Positions 9,115 through 17,042 of a stretch of DNA of 48,121 nt are shown in pieces; positions within the stretch are counted from its first letter, which is position 1; each line of letters opens with the position of its first letter. The notes beneath the pieces are model-generated. The model worked only from the letters and a program-made list of their open reading frames with translations, was not told the DNA's origin and made no database searches. The DNA is from Nitrospirota bacterium (GTDB taxonomy: Bacteria; Nitrospirota; Thermodesulfovibrionia; Thermodesulfovibrionales; BMS3Bbin05): NCBI GenBank assembly GCA_020351835.1, contig CP070669.1, positions 2,165,789 through 2,213,909 of the forward strand, in the 5' to 3' direction. The translations under genes and the position numbers were made by a program.

Positions 9115-9564
9115 TTACTTCTGGTCGATCAGAAAGAGGGGTTCTCCGTATTCCACAGGCTGGCCGTTGTCAACCAATATCCTTGCTACTACACCGTCCA
9201 CTTCGCTCTCTATCTCGTTCATCAGCTTCATAGCTTCGATTATGCAGAGGACCTGACCCTTTCTTACCTGTGTCCCTATCTCAACGAAAGGCGGGTCGTC
9301 CGGGGCCGGTGACCTGTAAAATGACCCAACTATCGGTGATGTAAGTGTGAACAAACGGTGGTCATCAGTCTCGGGTATGTCACCTGCCTGAAATTCCTTC
9401 CTGCTCTCGGAGATCTTATCAGCGGTAAAGGCCTTCTGCCCTTCAGACTCAATGCTATTTTCTCTTTTTACCCTTATCTTCTCCCCATCTTTCTCATATT
9501 CAAGCTCTGATATGTCGGTATTCCTGATCAACTTAAGTATCTTCTTAATATTATCAAAGTTCAT
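9115..9564 (-). CDS. accB: Biotin carboxyl carrier protein of acetyl-CoA carboxylase
   Basis: This 149-residue carrier has an N-terminal helical segment, a charged linker and a C-terminal biotinyl domain. The biotinylation site is the Lys in EAMKLMNEI near residue 113, and [22 protein letters not shown] is the usual entry strand region. The start overlaps the efp stop by one base (TAATG) and has the ribosome site GAGAGGG. It works with AccC immediately downstream. Confidence 0.96.
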   Translation of the reverse strand: MNFDNIKKILKLIRNTDISELEYEKDGEKIRVKRENSIESEGQKAFTADKISESRKEFQAGDIPETDDHRLFTLTSPIVGSFYRSPAPDDPPFVEIGTQVRKGQVLCIIEAMKLMNEIESEVDGVVARILVDNGQPVEYGEPLFLIDQK

Positions 9565-10124
9565 TACTTTACCCTCTCAATATACTCCATGCTTCTGGTG
9601 TCTATTTTGATAACATCGCCTTCATTGATATGAAAAGGGACCTTGATAGTCGTTCCCGTCTCTACTATGGCCGGTTTGCTTCCTCCAGATGCAGTATCGC
9701 CCTTGAACCCCGGTTCTGTCTCTGTTACCGTAAGCTCAACAAATATCGGCAGCTCAACAGTCATCGGTTCACCCTTATAATAAAGAATACTCACGTTCAT
9801 GTTCTCTTTAAGGAACTTGACCGTCTCAGATAATTGCTCCCTGTTAAGGGGTACCTGCTCATAGCTCTCGGTGTCCATAAAATAGTAAAGATCATCCTGA
9901 TTATATAAATACTGCATCTCCTTGTCTTCAAGAGGTGCTTTAGGGAACTTATCACCCGTATTAAAGGTCTCTTCAATTATCTTGCCGCTCTTAAGTCCTT
10001 TCATCTTGGCTCTCACGAATGCTCCGCCACGGCCCATTTTTACATGCTGAAAATCTATTACTTCATATGGTTCGTCTTTGTACTCTATCTTGGTCCCTTT
10101 TCTGAAATCACCTGAAGATATCAC
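9564..10124 (-). CDS. efp: Translation elongation factor P (Arg-tip type)
   Basis: EF-P binds stalled ribosomes between the P and E sites and promotes peptide bond formation at polyproline stretches. The 186 residues give the full three-domain length, with the C-terminal signature [13 protein letters not shown]. The residue at the tip of the domain I loop, Lys34 in E. coli (PGKGQ), is Arg32 here (MGRGGAF). Thermus EF-P also has Arg at this place, as recalled. No epmA, earP or ymfI-like modification gene is nearby. It lies between an M24 peptidase gene and accB. Confidence 0.95.
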   Translation of the reverse strand: MISSGDFRKGTKIEYKDEPYEVIDFQHVKMGRGGAFVRAKMKGLKSGKIIEETFNTGDKFPKAPLEDKEMQYLYNQDDLYYFMDTESYEQVPLNREQLSETVKFLKENMNVSILYYKGEPMTVELPIFVELTVTETEPGFKGDTASGGSKPAIVETGTTIKVPFHINEGDVIKIDTRSMEYIERVK

Positions 10125-10157
10125 TCTAACCTCCTGAATATATTGTAAAATCGTATT

Positions 10158-11219
10158 TTATAGTATCTCCAGGTTCTTTGGCAATCCTGTTAGGCACTTT
10201 CTCCTGCCCCCTGAAACGGAGACCATATCCTCAATCCTCACCCCTCCTACACCCGGTATATATATCCCGGGCTCTATAGTAAAGACCATGCCATCGCGGA
10301 CGGTCTGAGCCGAGCGTGTTGAGATAGAGGGCCCCTCATGCACGTTCAGGCCGACTCCATGCCCTGTCCCGTGGCTAAAGTGGTCACCGAATCCCCGCTC
10401 CTCGATATAGCTCCTGGCAGCGCTGTCGATATCACTGCACTTCTCACCTTCCCTGACCGCATCAATAGCAAGTTTATTGGCCTTAAGCACTGTATTATAT
10501 ATCCTTTTCTTCTCGGATATATTGTCTCCCCTCATGAGGAAAGTTCTGGTCATGTCTGACATAAAACCGTCCGCTTCGGCTCCCCAATCGATCAGAACGA
10601 GGTCTCCTTTTTCCAATTTCTTTTCAGTTACCCGTGCATGAGGAAGCGCCGAGTTCTTTCCTGAGGCTACAATGATGTCAAATGGTAATTTCATGCATCC
10701 TTCTTTTTTAAGGTTAACCTCTAAAGCCAATGCTATCCTGTTCTCCTTTGCTCCTACCCTTATCTCTCGTTTCGTCCTTATGAATGCGTTCTCTGCTCTC
10801 TTTACAGCAAGTTCAATCTTATGAAGTTCACCCGCGGTCTTTTCAAGCCTCATCTTCTCTACAAGACCCTTGACAGCCTTCAGTCCAAAGTGCTTTTTCA
10901 TCTTCTCAAAGACATGATATGGCGCCCCATACTCAAGACCAAGATGCCTAACTCCCAAAGATTTGAGTCTCTTTCTGACCTCTTTGAAATAATCAGTCCT
11001 TATTATCAGGGGTTCTTCATCATCCCAAAGCATTTCGGACTCTGCCTTGTACCTGAAATCCGTAAAGAACAGTACATTGTCCCGCCCTATAAATAACATG
11101 GCGGTGGACCCCGGGAAGCCTGTAAGGTATCGGATATTGGTCATGTCTGAGATAAGGATACCGTCAAGCCTTCTCCTTGCCAATCCACGTTTTATATAGG
11201 CATATTTATCCATTGACAT
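10158..11219 (-). CDS. M24-family aminopeptidase (Xaa-Pro aminopeptidase/prolidase type)
   Basis: This 353-residue cytosolic metallopeptidase has the N-terminal creatinase-like domain (ISDMTNIRYLTGF) and the C-terminal pita-bread fold. The dimetal ligands are visible: Asp in IDWGAEADGFMSDMTRTF (two Asp), His in HGTGHGVGLNVHEGP, and Glu in FTIEPGIYIPG and VRIEDMV. It probably removes N-terminal residues next to proline. Being just upstream of efp, as in many bacteria, fits a shared link to proline-rich proteins. Whether it is an aminopeptidase P or a dipeptidase (PepQ) cannot be told here. No good Shine-Dalgarno precedes the start. Confidence 0.9.
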   Translation of the reverse strand: MSMDKYAYIKRGLARRRLDGILISDMTNIRYLTGFPGSTAMLFIGRDNVLFFTDFRYKAESEMLWDDEEPLIIRTDYFKEVRKRLKSLGVRHLGLEYGAPYHVFEKMKKHFGLKAVKGLVEKMRLEKTAGELHKIELAVKRAENAFIRTKREIRVGAKENRIALALEVNLKKEGCMKLPFDIIVASGKNSALPHARVTEKKLEKGDLVLIDWGAEADGFMSDMTRTFLMRGDNISEKKRIYNTVLKANKLAIDAVREGEKCSDIDSAARSYIEERGFGDHFSHGTGHGVGLNVHEGPSISTRSAQTVRDGMVFTIEPGIYIPGVGGVRIEDMVSVSGGRRKCLTGLPKNLEIL

Positions 11220-11247
11220 AGTATTAAAAGGGAGATATCAGGAGGGC

Positions 11248-11604
11248 CTAGAACTCGTTCTCGAGTTTCGGGACAGCTTTCTTTAGAATGAACCGTCCTT
11301 TTCCATAATTTCCATCGGGCTTTATAACAAGGCCAAGGTAGTAATCGTTATTTATCTTTCTCATCACGATACCGCACAGGTCAGATATTATTGAGAATTC
11401 CCTTGCATCGCCCAACCTGAGCTCCCTGGCAGCATTTTCGATATCCTTTATCATAGCCGATGCTTCAGCACCCAGGTCACTAAGGTCCAGTATCTTCTCT
11501 GAGTAATGTTCCTCTACCGGTATACCATCGGACGCTATTATCATTGCGGACACCGCCCCGTCTACATTATCTACAACTTCGGCCAGTACTTCTTTAAAGT
11601 TCAT
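11248..11604 (-). CDS. Roadblock/LC7 domain protein (MglB-like)
   Basis: This 118-residue single-domain protein fits the roadblock/LC7 fold: an N-terminal helix (FKEVLAEVVDNV), the strand VSAMIIASDGIPVE, a long helix around ASAMIKDIENAARELRL, and the strands FSIISDLCGIVMRKI and YYLGLVIKPDGNYGKGRF. Bacterial members such as MglB regulate small Ras-like GTPases and cell polarity. No MglA-type GTPase is in the window. The start overlaps the end of the TPR gene by 4 bases, so the two proteins are probably made together and may interact. Function beyond the fold is unknown. Confidence 0.8.
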   Translation of the reverse strand: MNFKEVLAEVVDNVDGAVSAMIIASDGIPVEEHYSEKILDLSDLGAEASAMIKDIENAARELRLGDAREFSIISDLCGIVMRKINNDYYLGLVIKPDGNYGKGRFILKKAVPKLENEF

Positions 11605-13646
11605 TTACGCTCTCCCCTGATCTTAATAAGTTGTAAAAAAGACTCAAGCCTTTCTACTACTACCTGCTTATCTTTACCAAGCATCTTCAGATAGGACTTC
11701 AGTTCCTGGAACTTTTGCTGGACCTTCTTATCATCTGGATATTCACTGACCAACTTTTCATAATGCATTATTGCATCAGCAAATCTTGACTGAGAGACAA
11801 GCTCCTCAGCTCTGGCTATCTCAGCTGACAGGTCATCCGTTGCAGGTGATACAGATACCGGTTCCTCGGCCGGCATTTGTTCAACAGGTGATGCTGTCAG
11901 CACTGTTTCCTCTTCTGTGACTTCGACCTCGGCAGGTACTTCGACCGTTTCGGTTATATCTGGCTCAGCAGGCGAAATTGTTACCTCATCAGCTACCTCA
12001 ACCTCTGAAGCCGTTTCCGTGATATTTTCAGCTCCTGAAGCTGCTTCTGCCCAGATATCCTCTACAGCTTCCGGCTGGCCGGCATCCGGCCTCTCCGGTG
12101 CGGATATCTCTTTATCCGCCGAAGGCTGTTTTAGAGCATCCCCTAAAGGGGCACCTGCAGCTTCGTCTGATACAACCTCTTTAATTTCCTCCATCTCGGA
12201 CGCCGCTTCAGCCCATACATCCTCAACATAACCTCCAGACCCGCCTTCACCCCCTTCTGTGTCAGGCGCCTCATCTTCCGGGAGCGATTCACCAAATATT
12301 ACCTCATCCTCGACTTCCCTCTTGTTCTTGGATAAGTCTCCTCTGAAAAGTACATCATCCGGAGATATGCCGCTGTCCTCTTTAACCTCCTCTACCATGG
12401 ACCCCTCAAACTGGTTCTGGACCTCATCCGGCTCAACCTCCTGAGGGGGTTCGAAATCTCCAAAGAGGACCTTATCCTCTGAGGTGCTTGTCTCATCACT
12501 GAACTTGTCTTCAGTTATGGACATCTCACCTGAACCTATCTCTGACTCCTGCGGTTCTTCGTCAATATGATGAACTTCGGGCTCCTCATCTCCGAGCCCC
12601 ACGCTGTCCGCTTCCGATAATTTCTCCTGTTCTTCTATCTTTTCTTCGTCTTGATCCATAAAAGCATATTCATCTATCGGTCCGCTCGTTGCCTTGATCG
12701 CAGCGTCCAGTTCAGCTTTCCAGTCATCTTCATCCGCTCCTGTATCGGCGGTACCCAGATACTGATCATCATCGGGCAGTATAGACTCTTCTTCGACCGG
12801 CTTACCGAGATATTCCTCATCTTCCGGAAGAATACTTTCCCTTGCCTCATTTTTCTCCACCGGGATGGAGGCCCCTGGAGGGGACTCTCCACCAAAGAAC
12901 ATCTGTGTATCCCTGCCTCCCTCTTCAGCGGATTTTCCTGCGGTATCCTCAAATGTCTCATGGTCCGGCTTCTTATCGGTATTGATCGTATCCTTGAACT
13001 GTACAAATTCCTGACCCAATGAGCTGCTGTCAAAGTCCTCCACCAGCGCGCCTCTTCCGGGGTATTCTATCTCCTCATGTTCCGGCTCACTATCCGGAAC
13101 CTCCTCCTCTATATCCTCCTCGGGAAGGCTTTCAACTACTTCTTCCTCTTCTGGAATGCTCTCAACGATCTCATCCTCTTCGGCCGCACTCATATCCAGT
13201 CCCTCATCCGTTACATCTTCCTCTTCTCTTAACCTGGCCTCTTCCGCGGCCACCGCAAGTTCTTTCTTGCTTGCCTCGGCCTCTTCATCAAGAGGATTAA
13301 GCATAAGGACGGTATCATACTGCTTGATAGCACTAATGGGATCCCCCATATCCCTGTATATCTCCGCAAGCTTCTTATGAGCGAACAAGTTATCCGGTAT
13401 CGCCTTGATAACCTCGGCGAACTCGTCCCTGGCCTCCTCCAACATCTCCTTTTCAACATAGATCTTCCCGAGAGCGACCCTCGCGCTCATATAAGAAGGT
13501 TGTATCTCAAGACCCTGCTTGAGCACCTCTATGGCCTCATCGAACATCCCCTCCTTCCGATATTCTTCAGATAGAGGGACAAAAAGCTTTGAATCAGGGT
13601 TCTTAGAGAGCTTTTCTTTAAGTTTTTCTATATCTTCAAGGCTCAT
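11601..13646 (-). CDS. TPR protein with long acidic repeat-bearing linker
   Basis: This 681-residue protein has no signal peptide. Residues 19-135 are tetratricopeptide repeats (for example FVPLSEEYRKEGMFDEAIEVL and ALGKIYVEKEMLEEARDEF). Residues 136-604 are strongly acidic and look disordered. Residues 605-670 are a C-terminal TPR-like helical unit. The linker holds repeated short motifs: SILPEDEEYLG (271-281) and SILPDDDQYLG (288-298); VLFGD, VLFRGD and VIFGE (393-454); VEDVWAEAASEMEEI (474-488) and VEDIWAEAASGAENI (528-542). It overlaps the roadblock gene by 4 bases, which suggests a scaffold and its partner. Function is not recognised. It has no Shine-Dalgarno; a promoter lies immediately upstream. 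Confidence 0.85.
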   Translation of the reverse strand: MSLEDIEKLKEKLSKNPDSKLFVPLSEEYRKEGMFDEAIEVLKQGLEIQPSYMSARVALGKIYVEKEMLEEARDEFAEVIKAIPDNLFAHKKLAEIYRDMGDPISAIKQYDTVLMLNPLDEEAEASKKELAVAAEEARLREEEDVTDEGLDMSAAEEDEIVESIPEEEEVVESLPEEDIEEEVPDSEPEHEEIEYPGRGALVEDFDSSSLGQEFVQFKDTINTDKKPDHETFEDTAGKSAEEGGRDTQMFFGGESPPGASIPVEKNEARESILPEDEEYLGKPVEEESILPDDDQYLGTADTGADEDDWKAELDAAIKATSGPIDEYAFMDQDEEKIEEQEKLSEADSVGLGDEEPEVHHIDEEPQESEIGSGEMSITEDKFSDETSTSEDKVLFGDFEPPQEVEPDEVQNQFEGSMVEEVKEDSGISPDDVLFRGDLSKNKREVEDEVIFGESLPEDEAPDTEGGEGGSGGYVEDVWAEAASEMEEIKEVVSDEAAGAPLGDALKQPSADKEISAPERPDAGQPEAVEDIWAEAASGAENITETASEVEVADEVTISPAEPDITETVEVPAEVEVTEEETVLTASPVEQMPAEEPVSVSPATDDLSAEIARAEELVSQSRFADAIMHYEKLVSEYPDDKKVQQKFQELKSYLKMLGKDKQVVVERLESFLQLIKIRGERK

Positions 13647-13655
13647 ATTAGTATA

Positions 13656-13683
13656 ATTTTATCAGGATATCAGAAAATGTCAA
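13656..13683 (-). promoter_or_regulatory. Candidate sigma-70 promoter giving a near-leaderless TPR transcript
   Basis: On the minus strand a perfect -35 TTGACA (13683-13678) is followed after 16 bases by TAAAAT (13661-13656), which is 5/6 to TATAAT. The TGA inside TTGACA is the stop codon of coaBC. Transcription would start near 13649, only about 3 bases before the TPR ATG at 13646. That fits the missing Shine-Dalgarno sequence there. Confidence 0.55.
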
Positions 13684-14867
13684 GAAAGTAGTGATGCCAC
13701 CCTGTCGAGAATTACAGCAGCAACGTCATGCTTACTCATTAAGGGATGCTCCTCCTCTGTAGTGCCGTCCATGATAGTTACTTTATTTGTGTCAACATCA
13801 AATCCGGATCCGCTTAAGGTTACATCATTGAACACTATCAAGTCCATATTCTTTCCCACCAGCTTTCCTCTGGCCCTTTCCCTGTTCTGTCCCGTCTCAG
13901 CCGCAAATCCGACTATTAACGGACGTCTCTTCATACTAGCAACAGCTTTAAGGATATCCTCTGTGGCTCTCAACTCCAGAAACATACTGTCCTTTTTCTC
14001 CTCCTTCTGGCCGCTCTTCTTAGCAGGGGCATAATCAGCAACTGCTGCCGCCATTATAAGCGCGTCAGCCTTGTCAGCGTTCTCGCTTACAGATGCCATC
14101 ATCTCTTCGGCCGTCTCAACTAAGATTGTTCGAGCACCCTTTGGGGGGTCTATCCAGGTCGGCCCGGATATCAGGGTCACTTCAGCTCCTCTTGATAATG
14201 CGTTCATTGCTATCGCATAACCCATCTTGCCCGAGGAGCGGTTAGAGATGAACCTTACGGGGTCAATGTACTCTCTGGTCGGTCCTGCTGTTATTACGAG
14301 TTTTTTTTTAGACAGGTCAGGATCGACAGCCAGGACCTTCTTTATACTTTCCACTATGATATCAACGCCGGCCAATCTTCCAATCCCTTCCTCACCACAT
14401 GCCAGGTCACCCCTCTCAGGCTTAACCTCAATGATACCTTTATCTTTTAAATGATCTAATTTTTCCACAAATATCGGATTGGTATACATCCGCCAGTTCA
14501 TTGCCGGAGCGACTATCACCGGACCCTCGAACGCCAGAAAGCAGGCACCCACTATGTCATCAGCTGAGGCACAATAGAATTTCGAGATAGTGTTCGCGGT
14601 CGCCGGAGCCACTACTAATGCATCGGCCCACTTAGGTATCTCTATATGCGCGAAGGGGTCTGAGAACATGTCCGTAATAACTTCATCACCGGACGCTATC
14701 TTCAATGAGTATGGTGTTACGAAATTTGCCGCCGAAGATGTCATGATCACCTTAACGGCGGCATTTTCCTTTTTGAGGGCTCTGATAAGGTCTATGCTTT
14801 TATATGCCGCTACACTTCCGGTAACAGCAACAATTATCTTTTTGCTAGTCAGCACCTTCCTCTTCAT
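13680..14867 (-). CDS. coaBC: Phosphopantothenoylcysteine decarboxylase/synthetase
   Basis: This bifunctional enzyme makes 4'-phosphopantetheine for CoA. The CoaC half (about 1-180) is an FMN decarboxylase with VTGSVAAYK, PAMNWRM and the active-site-lid Cys in LACGEEGIGRLA. The CoaB half has ITAGPTREYIDPVRFISNRSSGKMG and MAAAVADYAPA. The frame is open up to 15002, but the extra N-terminus is the rpoZ gene read in another frame. I chose ATG at 14867 (395 residues); GTG at 14855 after GAGGAAG is also possible. It overlaps the rpoZ end. With panB also in the window, two CoA-pathway genes are present. Confidence 0.93.
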   Translation of the reverse strand: MKRKVLTSKKIIVAVTGSVAAYKSIDLIRALKKENAAVKVIMTSSAANFVTPYSLKIASGDEVITDMFSDPFAHIEIPKWADALVVAPATANTISKFYCASADDIVGACFLAFEGPVIVAPAMNWRMYTNPIFVEKLDHLKDKGIIEVKPERGDLACGEEGIGRLAGVDIIVESIKKVLAVDPDLSKKKLVITAGPTREYIDPVRFISNRSSGKMGYAIAMNALSRGAEVTLISGPTWIDPPKGARTILVETAEEMMASVSENADKADALIMAAAVADYAPAKKSGQKEEKKDSMFLELRATEDILKAVASMKRRPLIVGFAAETGQNRERARGKLVGKNMDLIVFNDVTLSGSGFDVDTNKVTIMDGTTEEEHPLMSKHDVAAVILDRVASLLS

Positions 14868-15234
14868 TAAAGAGGTCACTAGCGGAAACGCTCTCGGACC
14901 CGTCCTTTTCGTAGAGGTATATCTTAAGGTCCTTTTCCAGTTCCGAAAGCTCTTCTTTTTCCGACTCTCTCCTCTTCTCCTCCAGCAGGCGCTTATAGTC
15001 AAGTTTCCTTGCCTCCTCCTTCGCCTTTACCGCTTCTTCTCCTACAAGAAACTCTACCTCGCCATCGATAGACTCCTCGATAGCAATACTGACCACTTTC
15101 TTGTTCTTCGACTCTATCTTCGGCATCCCGCCCGCAGCAAGGTCCTTTGCCCTTTGAGCGGAAATGTTGACCAGTCCGAACCGTCCGAGATATTTCTTTG
15201 TGTCAAACTCAATAGGAAGAGAAATGATATCCAT
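14845..15234 (-). CDS. rpoZ: RNA polymerase omega subunit
   Basis: The N-terminal 60 residues match omega (RFGLVNISAQRAKDLAAGG, then VVSIAIEESIDGEV), which helps assemble RNA polymerase. The remainder is a charged helical tail (EEARKLDYKRLLEEKRRES and beyond) that makes this protein longer (129 residues) than E. coli omega. The ATG at 15234 is preferred over the one at 15243, because AAGGAGG is 8 bases from the former and abuts the latter. The start lies one base after the gmk stop, the common gmk-rpoZ-coaBC order. Confidence 0.88.
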   Translation of the reverse strand: MDIISLPIEFDTKKYLGRFGLVNISAQRAKDLAAGGMPKIESKNKKVVSIAIEESIDGEVEFLVGEEAVKAKEEARKLDYKRLLEEKRRESEKEELSELEKDLKIYLYEKDGSESVSASDLFNEEEGAD

Positions 15235-15235
15235 C

Positions 15236-15874
15236 CTACACATCCTCCTTCAAAAAAATTTCTTTTATCCGATCATGATCGATGGATGATATTCCGTATC
15301 TTCTTGCCTGTACTATGCACCTGAGTTCCTCAACTGCCTGCTCAAGAGAGTCGTTTATGATAACATATTCATACCTGTCAAAGTCACTTATTTCCTCTCT
15401 TGCCTTTCTGAGCCTCATCGATATTACCTCCTCACTTTCGGTCCCCCTGCCTCTCAGCCTTGACTCCAGCTCCTCGGGAGACGGTGGCAAGACAAATATA
15501 TACGTCGCATCCGCCAGCTTCTCCATAAGCTGACGAGCGCCCTGAGTATCAATATCCATTATTATGTCTGCTCCGGATCCCCTTTTTTCGTCTATTCTTA
15601 TCCTCGAGGTCCCATAGTAGTTGCCGTGTACCTCTGCCCACTCAAGGAACTCGTTCCTGTTTATCATTTCCCTGAACTCATCGACGTCAATAAAACTGTA
15701 ATCAATATCGTTCTGCTCGCCTTCTCTTGGCGTTCGCGTGGTAAATGAGACCGAATGCTCGATCCCGTCGATCCGGTCACACAGCATCCTGCACAGGGTC
15801 GTCTTTCCGGCACCCGAAGGTGCAGAAACCACTATAAGGTTCCCTCTTTTCAGCTGCCCGCCCGGTATTGCCAT
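15236..15874 (-). CDS. gmk: Guanylate kinase
   Basis: This enzyme phosphorylates GMP to GDP with ATP. The 212 residues include the P-loop SAPSGAGKTTLCR near 18-30, the GMP-binding segment SFTTRTPREGEQNDIDYSF, and EWAEVHGNYYGTS. The lid region around LRGRGTESEEVISMR is intact. It overlaps the remA stop by one base (TAATG) and ends one base before rpoZ, so it is embedded in the operon. Confidence 0.97.
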   Translation of the reverse strand: MAIPGGQLKRGNLIVVSAPSGAGKTTLCRMLCDRIDGIEHSVSFTTRTPREGEQNDIDYSFIDVDEFREMINRNEFLEWAEVHGNYYGTSRIRIDEKRGSGADIIMDIDTQGARQLMEKLADATYIFVLPPSPEELESRLRGRGTESEEVISMRLRKAREEISDFDRYEYVIINDSLEQAVEELRCIVQARRYGISSIDHDRIKEIFLKEDV

Positions 15875-16146
15875 TACTCCTTATCGTCCTTATCGCTGAT
15901 GAACCTCTGCGTAATGGTCTCAGCCTGAAGTGCAGAGAGTATCACATGGTCGCTATCGGTGATTATGATTGACCTCGTTCTTCTTCCCTCTGTTGCATCT
16001 ATAAGTTTTCCGGCCTTACGTGCCTCTTCTCTTAACCTCTTGATAGGTGCAGATCCAAGCGTCACTATAGAGATCACCCTTGAGGCTGAAACCACATTAC
16101 CAAATCCTATATTAACCATTACATTATTTAGATATCCCTTTTTCAT
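15874..16146 (-). CDS. remA: RemA-like regulator (DUF370)
   Basis: The 90 residues match the RemA/DUF370 family: [18 protein letters not shown] near 11-28, [21 protein letters not shown], and [18 protein letters not shown]. In Bacillus subtilis RemA is a DNA-binding activator of biofilm-matrix genes and forms ring-like oligomers. Outside Firmicutes it commonly sits between yicC and gmk, as here, with unknown targets. GGAGG lies 4 bases before the ATG. The second Met at residue 10 is a possible later start, giving the shorter N-terminus usual in Bacillus. Confidence 0.9.
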   Translation of the reverse strand: MKKGYLNNVMVNIGFGNVVSASRVISIVTLGSAPIKRLREEARKAGKLIDATEGRRTRSIIITDSDHVILSALQAETITQRFISDKDDKE

Positions 16147-16173
16147 TATTCCTCCAGTGTGACTTTATTGACG

Positions 16174-17037
16174 CTATTGAATGTTCTGAACCTGTTCTCT
16201 CAGTTTCTCAATTTCGTTCTTCAGGTCAACAACTATGGATACTACCTTCAACTCGGATGTCTTTGCCGCGATAGTGTTAGCCTCTCTGAAGAACTCTTGC
16301 AGAAGAAAATCCAGCTTCCTGCCGACCGGCCCTCCGGAGCCCATGATCTCGGAGAACTGTTTAATATGACTTTCAAGACGGGCAATTTCCTCGCTTATAT
16401 CAGATCTTTCAGCAATCACCGATGCTTCCTGGATAAGCCTGCTCTCATCCGCAATGTTCCTTTTTATCAGGTCATCCATCTTGGCAAGGTATCTTTCCCT
16501 CAGCTTTTCACTTATCCCCGCACTTTTATCAGATATCATGTTAACTGCCGCCCTGACATTGCCAAGCATCTCATCGAGCTTATCCTTTATATTCTTTCCC
16601 TCCGCTATCCTCATATCCGTTAACCTCTTAACGGCATCATCGAAGACATCAAAGACCTGTTCATCTTCGAACTCAACATTGTCGGATATCAAAATATCCT
16701 TGTAACCCGACAGTAGTTCAAGGCTGATATCACCCGATATCGAATATTTATCCTTGATATGTTCAAAAGCCCGAACTATGCCCGATACAAGCTCATCGTT
16801 CACTGCGAGTTCGCTTATCTTCTCAGCATTGACCGAAATACTTATCTCGAACCTGCCGCGCGAAAAGAACTCTTTTAGCCGCTTCTTAAGTTCTACTTCA
16901 AGTTTATTCAGGTATCCGGGTGCCCTGAAGAAGACATCGAAGTACCTGTGATTGACCGAACGTATCTCTATGCTCATTATTTCGTTCTGGGCCGCTCCAA
17001 ATCCGGTCATGCTCTGAAATTGAATATTACTGTTCAT
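16174..17037 (-). CDS. yicC: YicC-family endoribonuclease-like protein
   Basis: This 287-residue protein has the YicC N-terminal domain (QSMTGFG, IEIRSVNHRYFD) and the C-terminal DUF1732 domain (IAERSDISEEIARLESHIKQF, GRKLDFLLQEFFREANTI). E. coli YicC is reported to act on small RNA turnover. ATG at 17037 is preferred to the upstream TTG at 17046: GGGAG is well placed for the ATG, and the TTG overlaps the hisS stop. It is the standard neighbour of remA and gmk. Confidence 0.93.
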   Translation of the reverse strand: MNSNIQFQSMTGFGAAQNEIMSIEIRSVNHRYFDVFFRAPGYLNKLEVELKKRLKEFFSRGRFEISISVNAEKISELAVNDELVSGIVRAFEHIKDKYSISGDISLELLSGYKDILISDNVEFEDEQVFDVFDDAVKRLTDMRIAEGKNIKDKLDEMLGNVRAAVNMISDKSAGISEKLRERYLAKMDDLIKRNIADESRLIQEASVIAERSDISEEIARLESHIKQFSEIMGSGGPVGRKLDFLLQEFFREANTIAAKTSELKVVSIVVDLKNEIEKLREQVQNIQ

Positions 17038-17042
17038 TAATA

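Noticed and set aside
14868-15002. N-terminal extension of coaBC to 440 residues
   Set aside because: The extra 45 residues are rpoZ sequence in another frame and do not resemble CoaC.
14590-15324. A 244-residue plus-strand ORF
   Set aside because: It is antisense to coaBC, rpoZ and gmk, all of which are well supported.
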